From NCBI RefSeq assembly GCF_947492645.1, contig NZ_CANLMZ010000006.1, forward strand, positions 124,001 through 188,000: a stretch of 64,000 bases of DNA, read 5' to 3'. The translations under genes and the position numbers were made by a program. Source of the stretch: an uncultured Pontibacter sp. (lineage in GTDB: Bacteria > Bacteroidota > Bacteroidia > Cytophagales > Hymenobacteraceae). Shown piece by piece: positions 54,183 through 63,337 of this stretch. Each line of letters begins with the position of its first letter. The first letter of the stretch is position 1. A model generated the notes under the pieces. The model did no database searches, was not told where the DNA came from, and saw only the letters and a list, made by a program, of their open reading frames with translations.

Positions 54183-56207
54183 TTAGAAGGCCCCATGAGT
54201 GGCTAGTGCCGGTGCTGCCTGGTTTTCTGAGGTAGCAGGGTAAGCCTTTATCTCTTCCTTGGGAAGTATGATGCTGAATACGCTTCCCACCTGCTCCTGG
54301 CTCTCCACAGTTATACTTCCGTTCATACTTTCTAAAAGCTCTTTGCTGAAGACCAGGCCTAAACCGGTTCCTCTTTCTTTGTGGGTTCCCAGGGTTGTAA
54401 AGCGGTTGTGCTTAAAGAGTTTCTGTAGATGATCCCGGGATATACCCTTGCCCTGGTCCTGGATGGTGAGGAGCACATTATTACCCTGGTTTCTGGCCCG
54501 CACATGCACTTCGCTACCCGGAGCTGAGAACTTGATAGCATTGGAAAGTATGTTCCGTATAACAAATCCCAGGCGCTCTTTATCTGCCCGGCCGGTAAAG
54601 CCATGTGGTACTTCGTTGTAAATCAGAATTCCTTTTTCATTTGCCTGGCCTTGCGTTTCAAGGATTACCGTGTCTGTAAAGGTATTTAAATCTAAGTCTT
54701 CCAGCGATAGTGTGGCTGTTTCTAACTGTGATTTAGCCCACACGAGCAGGTTGTGCAACATGTTGCTGGCCGTACCCATATCTTTTTCTAACAAGGCAAA
54801 CATGTGCTTGTAGTCGCTTTCTGTTAAATGGGGGTTGCTCATCAGGCGCAAAATACCCTTTAAAGAATTGAACGGAGCCCGAAGATCATGCGATATCATG
54901 GAGAATATTTTGTTTTTGAACGCGCTATGCTCTTCCAGTACATCGTTTTGCTCCTTTAAGCGCTGTGCCTGCACAGCTATCTCATCTTTTTGACTGAGGA
55001 TTTTAAAGTGCTGCTGCTGTATCTGTGCATTCGTTTCGGATAGTTTACTATGAGCCGCGCCCAGTCGCTTTTTGGCAAGGTATAGCATTACAAAAGAAAC
55101 GATGAGCAACAAGATGATCAGGCTGCTTAAAAGGAGCGTGTCCCGTTGGTACTCAATTAAAATGGCCTGCTTTTCACTATCAGCCGTGAGCTGCTGCATG
55201 GCTAGCTCCCTGGCCTCAGCTTCGTATTTAGCGGTTATGTCGGCGGCGCTCTTTTGTTGGCTCTCCAGGTCTAGCGCTGCTTCGTGCTCAGCTAAAATAA
55301 CCAGGTAGCGGTAAGCCTGTTTGTAGTCCCCAACTGCAGCATATATTTCCTGCAGCAGTTTGGCCGCTGCAGAAATTGTCTTGCTTGATCCGGTTATAAG
55401 TGAGGTCTGGTAACTTTCTTTGCCATAGTTAAGTGCCGCTGCTGTGTCTCCGGCTGCCATCATTATTCTTCCGATACTGCCCAAGGAGGTTGAGGGCAGC
55501 ATCTTGTTTCCGATGGCCTTGTTAATTTCAATAGATTGGTGCAGGTAGGGTAAACCTTCGTTAGGATCCGGGAGCTGTAGGTAAATATTGCCGATGTTAT
55601 GGAGGCTGATAGCCTGGCTCTGCAGTTCCCCTAACGACTCCTGGAGGGCCGCTGCTTTCTTAAAGAGCTTTAAAGCCTCGGTAAAGTCGCCGTTAGCCTC
55701 ATATAAGTTGCCAATGTTGTTGTATACTTTTCCTAGCCCGTGCTTATTTCCGGTTTTGATGGCCAATTCCATGGCTATCATGTAATGGTGCTTGGCTTTA
55801 GCGGTGTTATTCAATTTTGCGTACATAATGCCCAATCTGTTATGGGCACTAAACAAGATGGTGGTGTCGTTTAGCTGCTCGCCAAGTTTAAGGGCGCTGT
55901 AGGTACGGCTTATACCCCTGTCATACTCCCCTAAAATTAAGTTGCCATGAGAGAGCAGGAGGAAAGCCTTTGCGCTGCCTGCTTTGTAATTTAACTTTTT
56001 GGCCAAATCCAGGGCAGCGGTTGCATGTTGTGTGCCCCGCTTAACATCTGTGTAGTAAAATGCCGCTGCTAATTGTGCATGCATTCCGACTGCCACCGTG
56101 TCGTTAGCTGATGCTTTTAACCTGTGAAGTAGACTATCTGTGTTTGTCGGATGAGCCTGCACAAAGCTAGCTCCAACAACAAGGAAAAAGGCTAAAATTA
56201 AACGCAT
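54183..56207 (-). CDS. TPR-containing sensor histidine kinase
   Basis: 674 residues. A signal peptide (MRLILAFFLVVGASFVQA) places the first part in the periplasm: seven or so TPR repeats (about 25-310; NNIGNLYEANGDFTEALKLFKKAAALQE type). One membrane helix (about 356-377; LLLSSLIILLLIVSFVMLYLA) leads to a coiled coil (about 380-430), then a HisKA domain with the phosphoacceptor in FSMISHDLRAPFNSLKG, and a HATPase domain with N box NILSNAIKFS, G1 DQGKGIS and G2 GTGLGL. A periplasmic cue sensed through TPRs would trigger autophosphorylation. No response regulator gene is adjacent, so the partner is elsewhere. Confidence 0.92.
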   Translation of the reverse strand: MRLILAFFLVVGASFVQAHPTNTDSLLHRLKASANDTVAVGMHAQLAAAFYYTDVKRGTQHATAALDLAKKLNYKAGSAKAFLLLSHGNLILGEYDRGISRTYSALKLGEQLNDTTILFSAHNRLGIMYAKLNNTAKAKHHYMIAMELAIKTGNKHGLGKVYNNIGNLYEANGDFTEALKLFKKAAALQESLGELQSQAISLHNIGNIYLQLPDPNEGLPYLHQSIEINKAIGNKMLPSTSLGSIGRIMMAAGDTAAALNYGKESYQTSLITGSSKTISAAAKLLQEIYAAVGDYKQAYRYLVILAEHEAALDLESQQKSAADITAKYEAEARELAMQQLTADSEKQAILIEYQRDTLLLSSLIILLLIVSFVMLYLAKKRLGAAHSKLSETNAQIQQQHFKILSQKDEIAVQAQRLKEQNDVLEEHSAFKNKIFSMISHDLRAPFNSLKGILRLMSNPHLTESDYKHMFALLEKDMGTASNMLHNLLVWAKSQLETATLSLEDLDLNTFTDTVILETQGQANEKGILIYNEVPHGFTGRADKERLGFVIRNILSNAIKFSAPGSEVHVRARNQGNNVLLTIQDQGKGISRDHLQKLFKHNRFTTLGTHKERGTGLGLVFSKELLESMNGSITVESQEQVGSVFSIILPKEEIKAYPATSENQAAPALATHGAF

Positions 56208-56518
56208 AGCTGGGTATCTTTCACCGGTAGGCTATTATCTGGCAAACCTGTTTCGGGAGTTTCTTTTACAGCAGACAAAATTGCATGTAATAACATTCAT
56301 TTTGTCTCTGCAAACTGGTGAACAGGTATTTAGATGTAGTACATAGCAGTAATCCGGATGCCAGGAAGGGAGGAGAAGTATAAAATGGTATAATTAAGTG
56401 TTAGCAGTTTAGTTGAAGGGTAAAGCTTCTCCGAGGGGAAGTATATACAGCAACTACACTATATTTTGCGCAAGGTTCAACAGCTTATACCTAAGGCATC
56501 AGGCGTATGCTTGCCTGT
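56208..56518. other. Intergenic region
   Basis: About 310 AT-rich bases between the histidine kinase gene and the serine hydrolase gene, both minus-strand. AAGTATA words present; no RNA, repeat or promoter could be identified with confidence. Confidence 0.4.
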
Positions 56519-57721
56519 TTATTCAGCCTTATTTTTATCGGGGTATAAAACCTGCTGTACTTCCTTTAAATGCCTGAAGCTGCCGTTTGGGACATTGCTT
56601 AACACTATAAGGGCGCTGTGGTCTTTTGGGTTTCGTTGCAGATACGTGGCATAGCCATGCCATAAGCCGCCATGGTATACAACAGTATCACCGTTGTCCA
56701 AGGGGCGTATGCGCCACCCAAAACCGTAGTCCTCTTCTTTTTTTCGTTCAAGGCGCGAGCCGGTAAAGGCCTCTCTCAACGTCTCTTGCTTTACCAACTT
56801 ATTTGTATAAAGCGCTTGGTCCCATTTATATAAATCCTCAACGGTAGAGTAGATTCCTTTATCGCCAAGCACCGTATCCAGGTAGTCCGGTGATCTTTTA
56901 CGTCTGCCTCCGGTATGCCCAGTCGCTACATTTGGCGCTTTTTCAGCTATACTCTGATTGTAGGTAAAGGTATGGTTCATGTGTAGCGGAGAGAACACAT
57001 GCTGCTCTAAGTAAGTGGAAAAAGGCATGCCAGCAACTTTCTCAACGATGGAGGCTAGTAAAAAGTAGCCGGTGTTGCTGTAGTCGAAGCGTGTGCCCGG
57101 TTGGTAATATACCTGCGGCTGATGTGCCTCCATCAGGTGAAGAACATCATCGTTGGTGATAGCTTTGTTGCGGTCGGACCAGAGCTTGTCGCTAAAGTAA
57201 GTATAGTTTGGCAAACCGGAGCGGTGGGTAAGCAACTGCCGGATAGTAATGCCCCTGTATGGAAACTGGGGAAGATGCTGCTGCACACTATCCTCGTAGG
57301 TTAGTTTTCCTTGCTCTTTAAGCAGCATGATGGCCATCGCCGTAAACTGCTTTGATACAGAAGCCAACTGAAATGCGGTATGCGTACGCAAGGTGTCTTT
57401 GCGCTGAAAATCGGCATAGCCAAATGCCCCTTTGTAAATTACCTGATCATACTTGGTCACCAGCACCGCTCCGTTAAAACCCTTCTTTTTGTGCAGGTAA
57501 CTGAAAACAGAATCAAGTTTTATGTTTAGCTGATGGATATAGGCAGGAGTGAAAGAAGCCGGCACTTGCACCTGCTGTCTGCTCTCAAGCTGATTTGCTA
57601 CTGTGTCCTCTTGCTTTTGTTTTTCCTCACGACTTGTGTCCTGGCAAGCAACAAAAGTTAAAAACAGCATAACTGTTGTTACACAACCAAGCAAACGTGA
57701 TTTAAATGTTATCAATACCAT
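56519..57721 (-). CDS. Serine hydrolase lipoprotein (beta-lactamase family)
   Basis: 400 residues with a lipoprotein signal (lipobox FVAC, Cys26) and a charged linker. Class C-like motifs are complete: Ser121-Val-Ser-Lys124 as SxxK, YSNTGYFLLASIVEKV as YxN (about 213-215), and HGG in VVYHGGLWHGY (about 355). It belongs to the same broad family as the protein at 46084 but the two are not close copies (different signal type and motif detail). Likely an envelope esterase or D-Ala-type peptidase; substrate unknown. Confidence 0.88.
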   Translation of the reverse strand: MVLITFKSRLLGCVTTVMLFLTFVACQDTSREEKQKQEDTVANQLESRQQVQVPASFTPAYIHQLNIKLDSVFSYLHKKKGFNGAVLVTKYDQVIYKGAFGYADFQRKDTLRTHTAFQLASVSKQFTAMAIMLLKEQGKLTYEDSVQQHLPQFPYRGITIRQLLTHRSGLPNYTYFSDKLWSDRNKAITNDDVLHLMEAHQPQVYYQPGTRFDYSNTGYFLLASIVEKVAGMPFSTYLEQHVFSPLHMNHTFTYNQSIAEKAPNVATGHTGGRRKRSPDYLDTVLGDKGIYSTVEDLYKWDQALYTNKLVKQETLREAFTGSRLERKKEEDYGFGWRIRPLDNGDTVVYHGGLWHGYATYLQRNPKDHSALIVLSNVPNGSFRHLKEVQQVLYPDKNKAE

Positions 57722-57988
57722 ACCCGCTAACCAACCTATAATTGAATCCTAAATATAAGGTTGCGCCTTCAGGATTTTAAAAAACCACCTGTATAATTTT
57801 CGCTTTTCTTCTAAATGTACCAAGTATAAAACGCATCAAAACATTTTATGAGTCGTCTGCCTTATCATCGCCTGCTGCTACTTAAGGTCATGAACCAGTA
57901 ACGCCTCTACTGAAAGTAGTATGAGTTGAGCGTGGGCATTTTATTTAGTAAAAAGTATAAGGTTGCAAAGCTACTGTCGAAACGGGGG

Positions 57989-59368
57989 TTACTTTCCGAT
58001 GCAGAACTTGGTAAAAATATTATCCAGCAAGTCATCCGTTGTAATCTCGCCTGTGATTTCTCCTAAGCTGTACAAGGCTCTTCTGATATCAGCGGCAACA
58101 AGGTCTCCACTCATACCTAAAGCAAGGCCGTTAAGTACATCATCGAGGGCAGCGTACGTTTTATTTAAACTGTCTACGTGGCGCAGGTTGGTTACAATAG
58201 TTTGAGTCTGGGTATTCAGCTTGCCCAGGTTTACTTTATCGACAAGTGCCTGTTTCAGGTTTTCCAGGTTGGCACCTTCGGCTGCTGAGATCTGCACCAG
58301 GTTATTTATACTTTCGAATGCTGCAAGAATGGCAGGAGAGGCCTGGTCTATTTTGTTTGCGACAGCCACAAGCGGGAGCTTCTTCGGGTTTAGCTTTTCC
58401 AGTTCGGCCTGTACATCATCCGGTGTCAGTTCAGTAACATCAAACAAGTATATGATCAGCGATGATTGCCCTAGCTTCTGCATGGTGCGCTCTACGCCAA
58501 TGGCTTCAACTTTATCAGTAGTTTCTCTGAGGCCTGCTGTATCAATAAAACGGAAAGTGATGCCGTCAATGTTAAGCTCATCTTCTATAAAGTCGCGGGT
58601 GGTGCCCGGTACATCCGACACAATGGCTTTTTCCTCGTTCAACAGCTTGTTTAGCAGTGTTGATTTTCCGGCGTTGGGCTTACCCACAATTACAGTTGGC
58701 ACACCATTCTTGATAACATTTCCAAGTTCAAAGGACTTTAGTAGTTCCCGGATGATACGCTGGATGTTAAGTATAAGTGTACGCAGTTGTTCCCGGTCAG
58801 CAAACTCAACGTCTTCTTCTCCAAAGTCAAGCTCCAGTTCAATCATCGAGGCAAAATGCACCAGCTCGGCACGCAGCCTTTTTATCTCCTGAGAAAATCC
58901 GCCGCGCATTTGCTTCATGGCCACCTCATGCGACAGGGCAGAGTCTGAGGAAATCAAATCTGCTACTGCTTCGGCCTGTGCAAGGTCAAATTGCCCGTTC
59001 AGGAAAGCGCGTTTCGTGAATTCGCCGGCATTGGCCAGTCGGGCACCATGCTTTAGTAAAAGCTTTACAATTTGCTGCACAATAAAGTCGGAACCGTGGC
59101 AGGATATCTCCACCACGTTCTCTTTAGTATAAGAGTGAGGGCCGACAAACAAAGACACCAATACTTCATCCAGAACCTTTCCCTCGTCGCGTATGGTGCC
59201 GAAATGAATAGTATGGCTGGCCTGTTTTAGAAGGTCTTTGCCTTTAAATACAGTATTGGTAATGCTAATGGCATCAGGCCCTGAAAGCCTGATAACAGCT
59301 ATAGCGCCTACGCCAGGGGCGGTGGCTACGGCTACAATGGTATCGGTGTTGTGCAGTTGGTTGATCAA
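57989..59368 (-). CDS. mnmE: tRNA uridine-5-carboxymethylaminomethyl modification GTPase
   Basis: 459 residues with the MnmE layout. N-terminal tetrahydrofolate-binding domain (1-120; DTIVAVATAPGVGAIAVIRLSGPDA and FTKRAFLNGQFDLAQAEAVADLI), a helical domain, an inserted Ras-like G domain near 220-380 (GKPNAGKSTLLNKLL, GTTRD, DTAGLRETTD, NKID) and the terminal FCIGK with the catalytic Cys. With MnmG it installs cmnm5 at the wobble uridine of tRNAs. All motifs intact. Confidence 0.97.
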   Translation of the reverse strand: MINQLHNTDTIVAVATAPGVGAIAVIRLSGPDAISITNTVFKGKDLLKQASHTIHFGTIRDEGKVLDEVLVSLFVGPHSYTKENVVEISCHGSDFIVQQIVKLLLKHGARLANAGEFTKRAFLNGQFDLAQAEAVADLISSDSALSHEVAMKQMRGGFSQEIKRLRAELVHFASMIELELDFGEEDVEFADREQLRTLILNIQRIIRELLKSFELGNVIKNGVPTVIVGKPNAGKSTLLNKLLNEEKAIVSDVPGTTRDFIEDELNIDGITFRFIDTAGLRETTDKVEAIGVERTMQKLGQSSLIIYLFDVTELTPDDVQAELEKLNPKKLPLVAVANKIDQASPAILAAFESINNLVQISAAEGANLENLKQALVDKVNLGKLNTQTQTIVTNLRHVDSLNKTYAALDDVLNGLALGMSGDLVAADIRRALYSLGEITGEITTDDLLDNIFTKFCIGK

Positions 59369-59533
59369 AGGATTACGCTTAATGCTGCTGCAAATTTACG
59401 GATTTATCTTCAGAATCAGGGTATGACGGAACAGGGGACAGGGATGGAGATCAGTTCTTTTCTTTGCCGTACAAATTACCCATACTTTTTACCACGCAAG
59501 CTGTTGCTGTAGTATGGCTTGTGCAGGTACTAC

Positions 59534-60118
59534 TTATTTAGATTGTTTGTCGTAGGCTTTAAAGTCCATCTGCTTGTGATGGTCCTCCCCGAAGTAGCGC
59601 AGTATTTTCGAGAAATTTTTAGCATCCAGGTAGCCAGGCACCGGGGCCAGCATGTTAAACTTTTCGTCGAGGTACACCGTGGTAGGGTAACTCATTTGCC
59701 CGTTGAGCAAGGCAACGGCCAGTTCATGAGACCTGTATTCCGGTTTAAAAGTATATGTATGGCCATTAAGCGTAATCGGTTCCTGACCCTCTGCATCTAG
59801 CTTTACCGCATAATAATGCTTGTTGATCAGGGCTGCCACTTCCGGATCTGTAAAAGTGCTTTTGTCCATTTTTTTACACCAGCCACACCAGTCGGTATAC
59901 ACATCAATCACTACTTTGCGCGGTTCTTCTTTTATGCGGGCAGCAGCCTGTTCTATCGTGAGCCACTTTATCTTCTCAGCTTTTGCAGGAGCTTGCGCTT
60001 TATCTGTTGTAGCGCCTGCTGTCGGGGCATCAGCAGAGGCAACAGGGGGCATGTTTTTCTGGCAGGAAGTAAGCAGGGCTGTGGCAATTAGCGCCGGTAG
60101 TAGTGTTCTTTTTAGCAT
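59534..60118 (-). CDS. Thioredoxin-fold lipoprotein
   Basis: 194 residues. Lipoprotein signal (lipobox LLTSC, Cys19), then an Ala/Pro-rich linker (25-48), then a thioredoxin-like domain of the DUF255/thioredoxin_7 type with the redox pair Cys78-Gly-Trp-Cys81 in YTDWCGWCKKMDKSTFTDPEVAALINKHY. A cis-Pro segment (QMSYPTTVYLDEKFN) follows. The pair of cysteines is intact, so a periplasmic disulfide reductase role is likely; the partner is unknown. Sits just downstream of the metal importer cluster, on the same strand, but with a 90-base gap. Confidence 0.9.
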   Translation of the reverse strand: MLKRTLLPALIATALLTSCQKNMPPVASADAPTAGATTDKAQAPAKAEKIKWLTIEQAAARIKEEPRKVVIDVYTDWCGWCKKMDKSTFTDPEVAALINKHYYAVKLDAEGQEPITLNGHTYTFKPEYRSHELAVALLNGQMSYPTTVYLDEKFNMLAPVPGYLDAKNFSKILRYFGEDHHKQMDFKAYDKQSK

Positions 60119-60208
60119 CTGTTTAAGATTGAAGTAAGCTGCCGTAGGTTATACCTTACTGGCAACAATGTCTTTAACAATACAGGGTGTGCATAGGTTC
60201 TTTTATAC

Positions 60209-61087
60209 TTAGTGTTGCACCGGGTGCAGTAGTTTTTTGCGGATAAGTATACCCTTAGATGGTGAAAACAAAAAGGCCAGCATAAACTCGATTCCGGTTA
60301 TAGTGGCTATGGCACCTGCAATAGAGCCATCAAGCCAGACAGCCAGGTAGTAACCCGCAAAAGAGGCCACAATGCCCAACAGCACCGACAGTACCAGCAT
60401 CGTCTTAAATTTATCAGTCAGCAAATAGGCCGTGGCAGGAGGAGCCACCAGTAAAGCTACTACAAGTATAGCACCCACCGACTCGAAGGAAGCTACTGTC
60501 GTGAGCGATACAGCCGTCATGAGCAGGTAATACCACAGGGTTGTAGATACGCCGATGGCCGCTGCGTAGCCAGGGTCGAAAGCCGTCAGGAAAAGCTCTT
60601 TATAACCCACCACGATAAAAAGTATGATCAGAATGGTAACAGCACCGATCGTCCAGACGGTACGCGGGCCCAGGCTAAGGCCGCTTTCTGTTATCCAAAG
60701 GTCCAGGGGGACATAGGCTATTTCTCCGTACAACACGCAGTCCTGGTCCAGGTCTACTTGCCCGGCAAAAACAGAGATAAGTATAATACCGATGGCAAAA
60801 AGCCAGGTAAACGTAACACCAATCGCAGCATCGGATTGCACACGGGCATAGCGGTGGAAAAACTCTATCAGGAATGTTGTCAGCACACCTAAAAGCCCGG
60901 CGCCGATAAGCATCGGCACAGAATCGCGGGAGCCGGTAAGCAGAAAGGCAATGACTATACCCGGAAGTACGGCATGGGATATAGCGTCTCCCACCATTGC
61001 CATTCTTCTTAAAATCAGGTAGCAACCCAGCAAACTGCAGCAGGTGGCTACAAGCGATCCGGTAAGTATAATCCAGAATGCGTTCAT
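60209..61087 (-). CDS. Metal ABC transporter permease (TroD/ZnuB-like)
   Basis: 292 residues, about eight hydrophobic helices, of the ABC-3 permease family. GDAISHAVLPGIVIAFLLTG near residues 33-52 is the standard motif region, and the barrel of helices runs to about residue 275, then a short basic tail. Last gene of the importer cluster. Together with the preceding permease it would form the heterodimeric membrane channel for Zn2+, Mn2+ or Fe2+. Confidence 0.92.
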   Translation of the reverse strand: MNAFWIILTGSLVATCCSLLGCYLILRRMAMVGDAISHAVLPGIVIAFLLTGSRDSVPMLIGAGLLGVLTTFLIEFFHRYARVQSDAAIGVTFTWLFAIGIILISVFAGQVDLDQDCVLYGEIAYVPLDLWITESGLSLGPRTVWTIGAVTILIILFIVVGYKELFLTAFDPGYAAAIGVSTTLWYYLLMTAVSLTTVASFESVGAILVVALLVAPPATAYLLTDKFKTMLVLSVLLGIVASFAGYYLAVWLDGSIAGAIATITGIEFMLAFLFSPSKGILIRKKLLHPVQH

Positions 61088-61163
61088 AATGTTATGCTGG
61101 TTCTTTGTTGCTGATTGCGATTCACGTGTAAATTTATTTGACTCTTTTTAAAAGCTTAGCCTT

Positions 61164-62468
61164 CTAGTTTATTAGCTTGGTAACGCCGGGAATGTGCGTG
61201 CTGTGAGGGTCCAGTTGCGGGTAGTTAAGTTCCTCCAGCAGGCGCTGCTCCAGTTCCGGTGTAATGATATGCTCGATGGTTTCAGCGTCTTCGTGCACGT
61301 GGTCTGATGCCAGTTGCAGGTACTGTGTAAGGTATAACTCCCAAAGCCGGTGCAGCCTGACAACTCGCCTTCCCCGCTTAATGCCCTGCGTGGTTAATTC
61401 CCAACCTGATTTCTTTTTTTCCAGGTATCCTTGCGCGCTTAGTCTGGCCAAGCCTTTTTTCGCTTCCTTCGCCGGGAACGCTCTTTTGGCCAGTAGTTCT
61501 TGCAAGGGCCTGTTGGTAGTATAATCCTGCTTACTTTCGCCAAGCTGGTAGAGCAGTTTCAGCAGGTTCTCTTCAAGTATAAGTTTCTTATTTCTGCGGC
61601 GCCTGATGATGCGTGCAACCCAGCCTTTATTGGGCGCAAAGGCAAATGAAAGTATGGCTATCATCGATACAATCAATACAATCCAGGGGCCAGTAGGCAT
61701 GGCCGGTGCTGTGTAAGAAACAAAGGCCCCTGCAAGTCCGGAGAATGCGCCAATGATGGCTGCGAATACCAACATTACTCCTAACTTGTCCGTCCAGAAG
61801 CGTGCGGCGGCTGCGGGTGTAATCAGCATGGCCGCCATCAGTACAACACCTACAGCCTGTATGCCTACTACAACTGCAAGCACCGTAAGTGTTGTAAGCA
61901 GTAACTCCAGGCCTCTTACAGGGTAGCCAATCGTTTTAGCATAGGTTTCGTCGAAGCAAAGCAGCTTTAGCTCTTTATAAAATACAATCGTGGTTGCCAA
62001 CAGGAGTATAGCCACAAAACTAAACACGATGAGGTCTTCGCCCACAAGCGAGGCTGCTTTACCAAACAGGAATTTGTCGAGGCCGCTTTGTGCCGCATTG
62101 CCTGAGTGCTGAATAGAAGTGAGCAGCAGTATGCCGATGCCAAAAAAAACCGACAGTACCAGGCCAATGGCCGTGTCTTCTTTGATGCGGGACCGTGAGG
62201 TAATGAAGTCTATGAGTATAAGCGAAAGCCAACCAGTTATAAAAGCCCCAATTAAAAGAATCAGAGGATTTTTAGTGCCCGAAAGTATAAACGCAAGGCA
62301 AACACCAGGCAAAACAGCGTGTGCTACAGCATCGCCTACCAGCGCTCTTTTACGCAGCAGCGTAAAACAACCCACCACCGCAGAACTGCCCGCCAGTAGT
62401 ACCGAGCCCAGCGTCACAAATCGAACGTTGGCATCGGCAAAAGAGAAGAACTCTAAAAATTCTTTCAT
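61164..62468 (-). CDS. Metal ABC permease fused to a DtxR-like regulatory domain
   Basis: 434 residues. Residues about 1-285 are an ABC-3 permease (GDAVAHAVLPGVCLAFILSGTKNP motif near 51-74; eight or so helices). After a basic linker (RIIRRRRNKKL) residues about 295-434 are soluble and match DtxR/MntR: a winged-helix-like part (KQDYTTNRPLQELLAKRAFPAKEAKKGLARLSAQGYLEKKKSGWELTTQGIKRG) and a metal-binding/dimerisation helix (VVRLHRLWELYLTQYLQLASDHVHEDAETIEHIITPELEQRLLEEL). HRLWE, HVHEDAE and the acidic residues could bind the same metal, giving cytoplasmic feedback on transport or expression. The fusion recurs in some Bacteroidota. Confidence 0.9.
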   Translation of the reverse strand: MKEFLEFFSFADANVRFVTLGSVLLAGSSAVVGCFTLLRKRALVGDAVAHAVLPGVCLAFILSGTKNPLILLIGAFITGWLSLILIDFITSRSRIKEDTAIGLVLSVFFGIGILLLTSIQHSGNAAQSGLDKFLFGKAASLVGEDLIVFSFVAILLLATTIVFYKELKLLCFDETYAKTIGYPVRGLELLLTTLTVLAVVVGIQAVGVVLMAAMLITPAAAARFWTDKLGVMLVFAAIIGAFSGLAGAFVSYTAPAMPTGPWIVLIVSMIAILSFAFAPNKGWVARIIRRRRNKKLILEENLLKLLYQLGESKQDYTTNRPLQELLAKRAFPAKEAKKGLARLSAQGYLEKKKSGWELTTQGIKRGRRVVRLHRLWELYLTQYLQLASDHVHEDAETIEHIITPELEQRLLEELNYPQLDPHSTHIPGVTKLIN

Positions 62469-62542
62469 GGGTGGTTTATACTTGTTTAATCGCTTTAAGC
62501 TGCCTTTTTATACTTGTAGCGCCTCTGCTGCTGGTTTAAGTT

Positions 62543-63334
62543 TTACCTTTTCTCTCTGGACGGAAACTCCTGCTTGCGCAAAAGTTCGCCCACTTTGCTT
62601 AATACCGTTAGCTTACCGCCGTAAGTCTGCTCGAGTAGTTGCTGCGTCAGTACTTTTTCGGTAGGGCCGGAGGCAACAAGGCGCATGTTCAGCAGCACCA
62701 CCCAATCAAAGTAATCGGCAGCTGACTGCAGGTCGTGATGTACCACGATAACAGTCTTACCCTGGTCACGCATGGTGCGCAGCAGTTCGATGATCGCTGT
62801 TTCAGTTGCAATGTCTACACCGGCGAAGGGCTCATCCATAAAGTATAAATCGGCATTTTGGGCAAGTGCCCGGGCCAGGAAAACGCGCTGCTGCTGCCCT
62901 CCGGAGAGCTGCGATATCTGCCGGTCCGCATACGATTGCATGCCTACTTTTTCCAGGGCTTCCATGGCGGCATCTTTATCGGCTTTGCGTGGCCTGTTAA
63001 ATAGTCCCATTTTGCCATAACGCCCCATCAATACCACATCAAAAACCGAAGCCGGAAAATCCCAGTCTACAGATTCGCGCTGTGGCACATAGCTGATGCG
63101 TTTGCGTACTTCATTTATCGATTTATCAAACAAGCGCACATAGCCGCTTCCCGAAGGTAGTAAGTCCATCATGGCCTTTACCAACGTGGATTTACCTGCA
63201 CCGTTTGGCCCGATAACACCAACAAGTGCACCTGCCGGTAAAGTAAGGTCCACTCCCCACAAGACTGGCTTGCGGTCGTAGCTAACCGTAAGGTCATGTA
63301 CTTCTACAATAGGATTCTCTGCCTGCAGTATCAT
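62543..63334 (-). CDS. Metal ABC transporter ATP-binding protein (TroB/ZnuC-like)
   Basis: 263 residues. Walker A GPNGAGKSTLV, Q-loop YVPQRESVDWDFP, the ABC signature LSGGQQQRVFLARALAQ, Walker B DLYFMDEPFAGVD and switch His in VVHHDL are all present. It powers the two permeases. Its start follows the binding-protein gene by 3 bases. Confidence 0.95.
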   Translation of the reverse strand: MILQAENPIVEVHDLTVSYDRKPVLWGVDLTLPAGALVGVIGPNGAGKSTLVKAMMDLLPSGSGYVRLFDKSINEVRKRISYVPQRESVDWDFPASVFDVVLMGRYGKMGLFNRPRKADKDAAMEALEKVGMQSYADRQISQLSGGQQQRVFLARALAQNADLYFMDEPFAGVDIATETAIIELLRTMRDQGKTVIVVHHDLQSAADYFDWVVLLNMRLVASGPTEKVLTQQLLEQTYGGKLTVLSKVGELLRKQEFPSREKR

Positions 63335-63337
63335 GCG

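Noticed and set aside
46084-57721. Two serine hydrolases as beta-lactamase resistance genes
   Set aside because: They carry the fold motifs, but this family in Bacteroidota is mostly esterase/peptidase-like; nothing shows antibiotic resistance.
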